From contig NZ_CP160398.1 of NCBI RefSeq assembly GCF_040729435.1, positions 4,631,001 through 4,695,000 on the forward strand: a DNA stretch of 64,000 bases, written 5' to 3'. The position numbers were made by a program, and so were the translations under genes. Shown here one piece after another: positions 63,939 through 64,000 of this stretch. Under the pieces are notes generated by a model, which ran no database searches, was not told the DNA's origin, and saw nothing but the letters and a program-made list of their open reading frames with translations. Source of the DNA: Pseudomonas sp. HOU2 (GTDB lineage: Bacteria > Pseudomonadota > Gammaproteobacteria > Pseudomonadales > Pseudomonadaceae). How positions within the stretch are numbered: the first letter of the stretch is position 1; each line of letters opens with the position of its first letter.

Positions 63939-64000
63939 CTACAGGCTTTCAGGTATCTCTGTTTCAGACTCGGTCTTCGTGCGCGCAGGTCGCGGCATCA
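63939..64000 (-). CDS. Possible C-terminus of a minus-strand gene cut by the window edge
   Basis: On the minus strand a frame is open from the window edge to TAG at 63939-63941 and reads MPRPARTKTESETEIPESL in its last 19 residues. The charged, low-complexity end would fit the tail of an RNA-binding protein such as a DEAD-box helicase, but this is a guess. The stretch is too short for a firm call. Confidence 0.35.
   Translation of the reverse strand, partial: MPRPARTKTESETEIPESL

Overview
The window is chromosomal DNA of a Pseudomonas, most likely the P. fluorescens group. The evidence is the gene orders ispF-truD-surE-pcm-nlpD-rpoS-rsmZ-fdxA and cinA-recA-recX, an RsmZ small RNA behind a GacA box, high GC, and at least two families of Pseudomonas REP hairpins between genes. 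No capsid, terminase, integrase or replication genes are present, so the phage-like part is a bacteriocin (tailocin) locus and not a prophage.

Layout. (1) 1-9521, core genome: 3' part of fghA, ispF, truD, surE, pcm, nlpD, rpoS, rsmZ, and on the minus strand fdxA and mutS. (2) 9660-48626, a large contractile (R-type) tailocin locus in the mutS-cinA interval, a known tailocin site in Pseudomonas. It starts with a LexA/PrtR-type repressor and a promoter whose -35/-10 spacer is a perfect palindromic operator. A structured, terminator-ended leader and an orphan fibre chaperone follow. Module 1 (11587-28355) is P2/R-pyocin-like: holin, V, W, J, I, one long fibre and its chaperone, sheath, tube, gpE/E', tape measure, U, X, D. 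Module 2 (28515-47529) is Mu/SfV-like: gp37-like protein, DUF2635 protein, sheath, tube, gp41/42, tape measure, gp43-gp48, then six consecutive fibre-chaperone pairs. The locus ends with a GH19 endolysin and a nested Rz/Rz1 spanin pair, so both modules share one holin at the 5' end and one lysis set at the 3' end. (3) 48695-64000, core genome: cinA, recA, recX, a LOG-family gene, a DTW-domain gene, erdR, dgkA, finR/fpr, trmO, rimO, kup and small genes.

How it fits together. DNA damage activates RecA, which should inactivate the S24-family repressor and release the tailocin promoter. The two contractile particles are then built and released by the shared lysis genes. Both tail chaperone genes keep a T TTT TTN -1 slippery site followed by an in-phase extension.

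Most unusual features: (a) six fibre genes that share a ~60-residue N-terminus but carry different C-terminal domains, each followed by its own small chaperone-type gene; (b) an AT-rich, opposite-strand cassette encoding a membrane O-acyltransferase (MBOAT) and an AlgJ/AlgX-like acetyltransferase inside module 1, which could modify the producer's surface polysaccharide, the usual tailocin receptor; (c) repeated intrinsic terminators inside the operon and a long structured leader, with no recognisable PrtN activator gene; (d) a tape-measure protein with seven tandem 41-residue repeats. All product names come from reading motifs and gene order; no database search was run.
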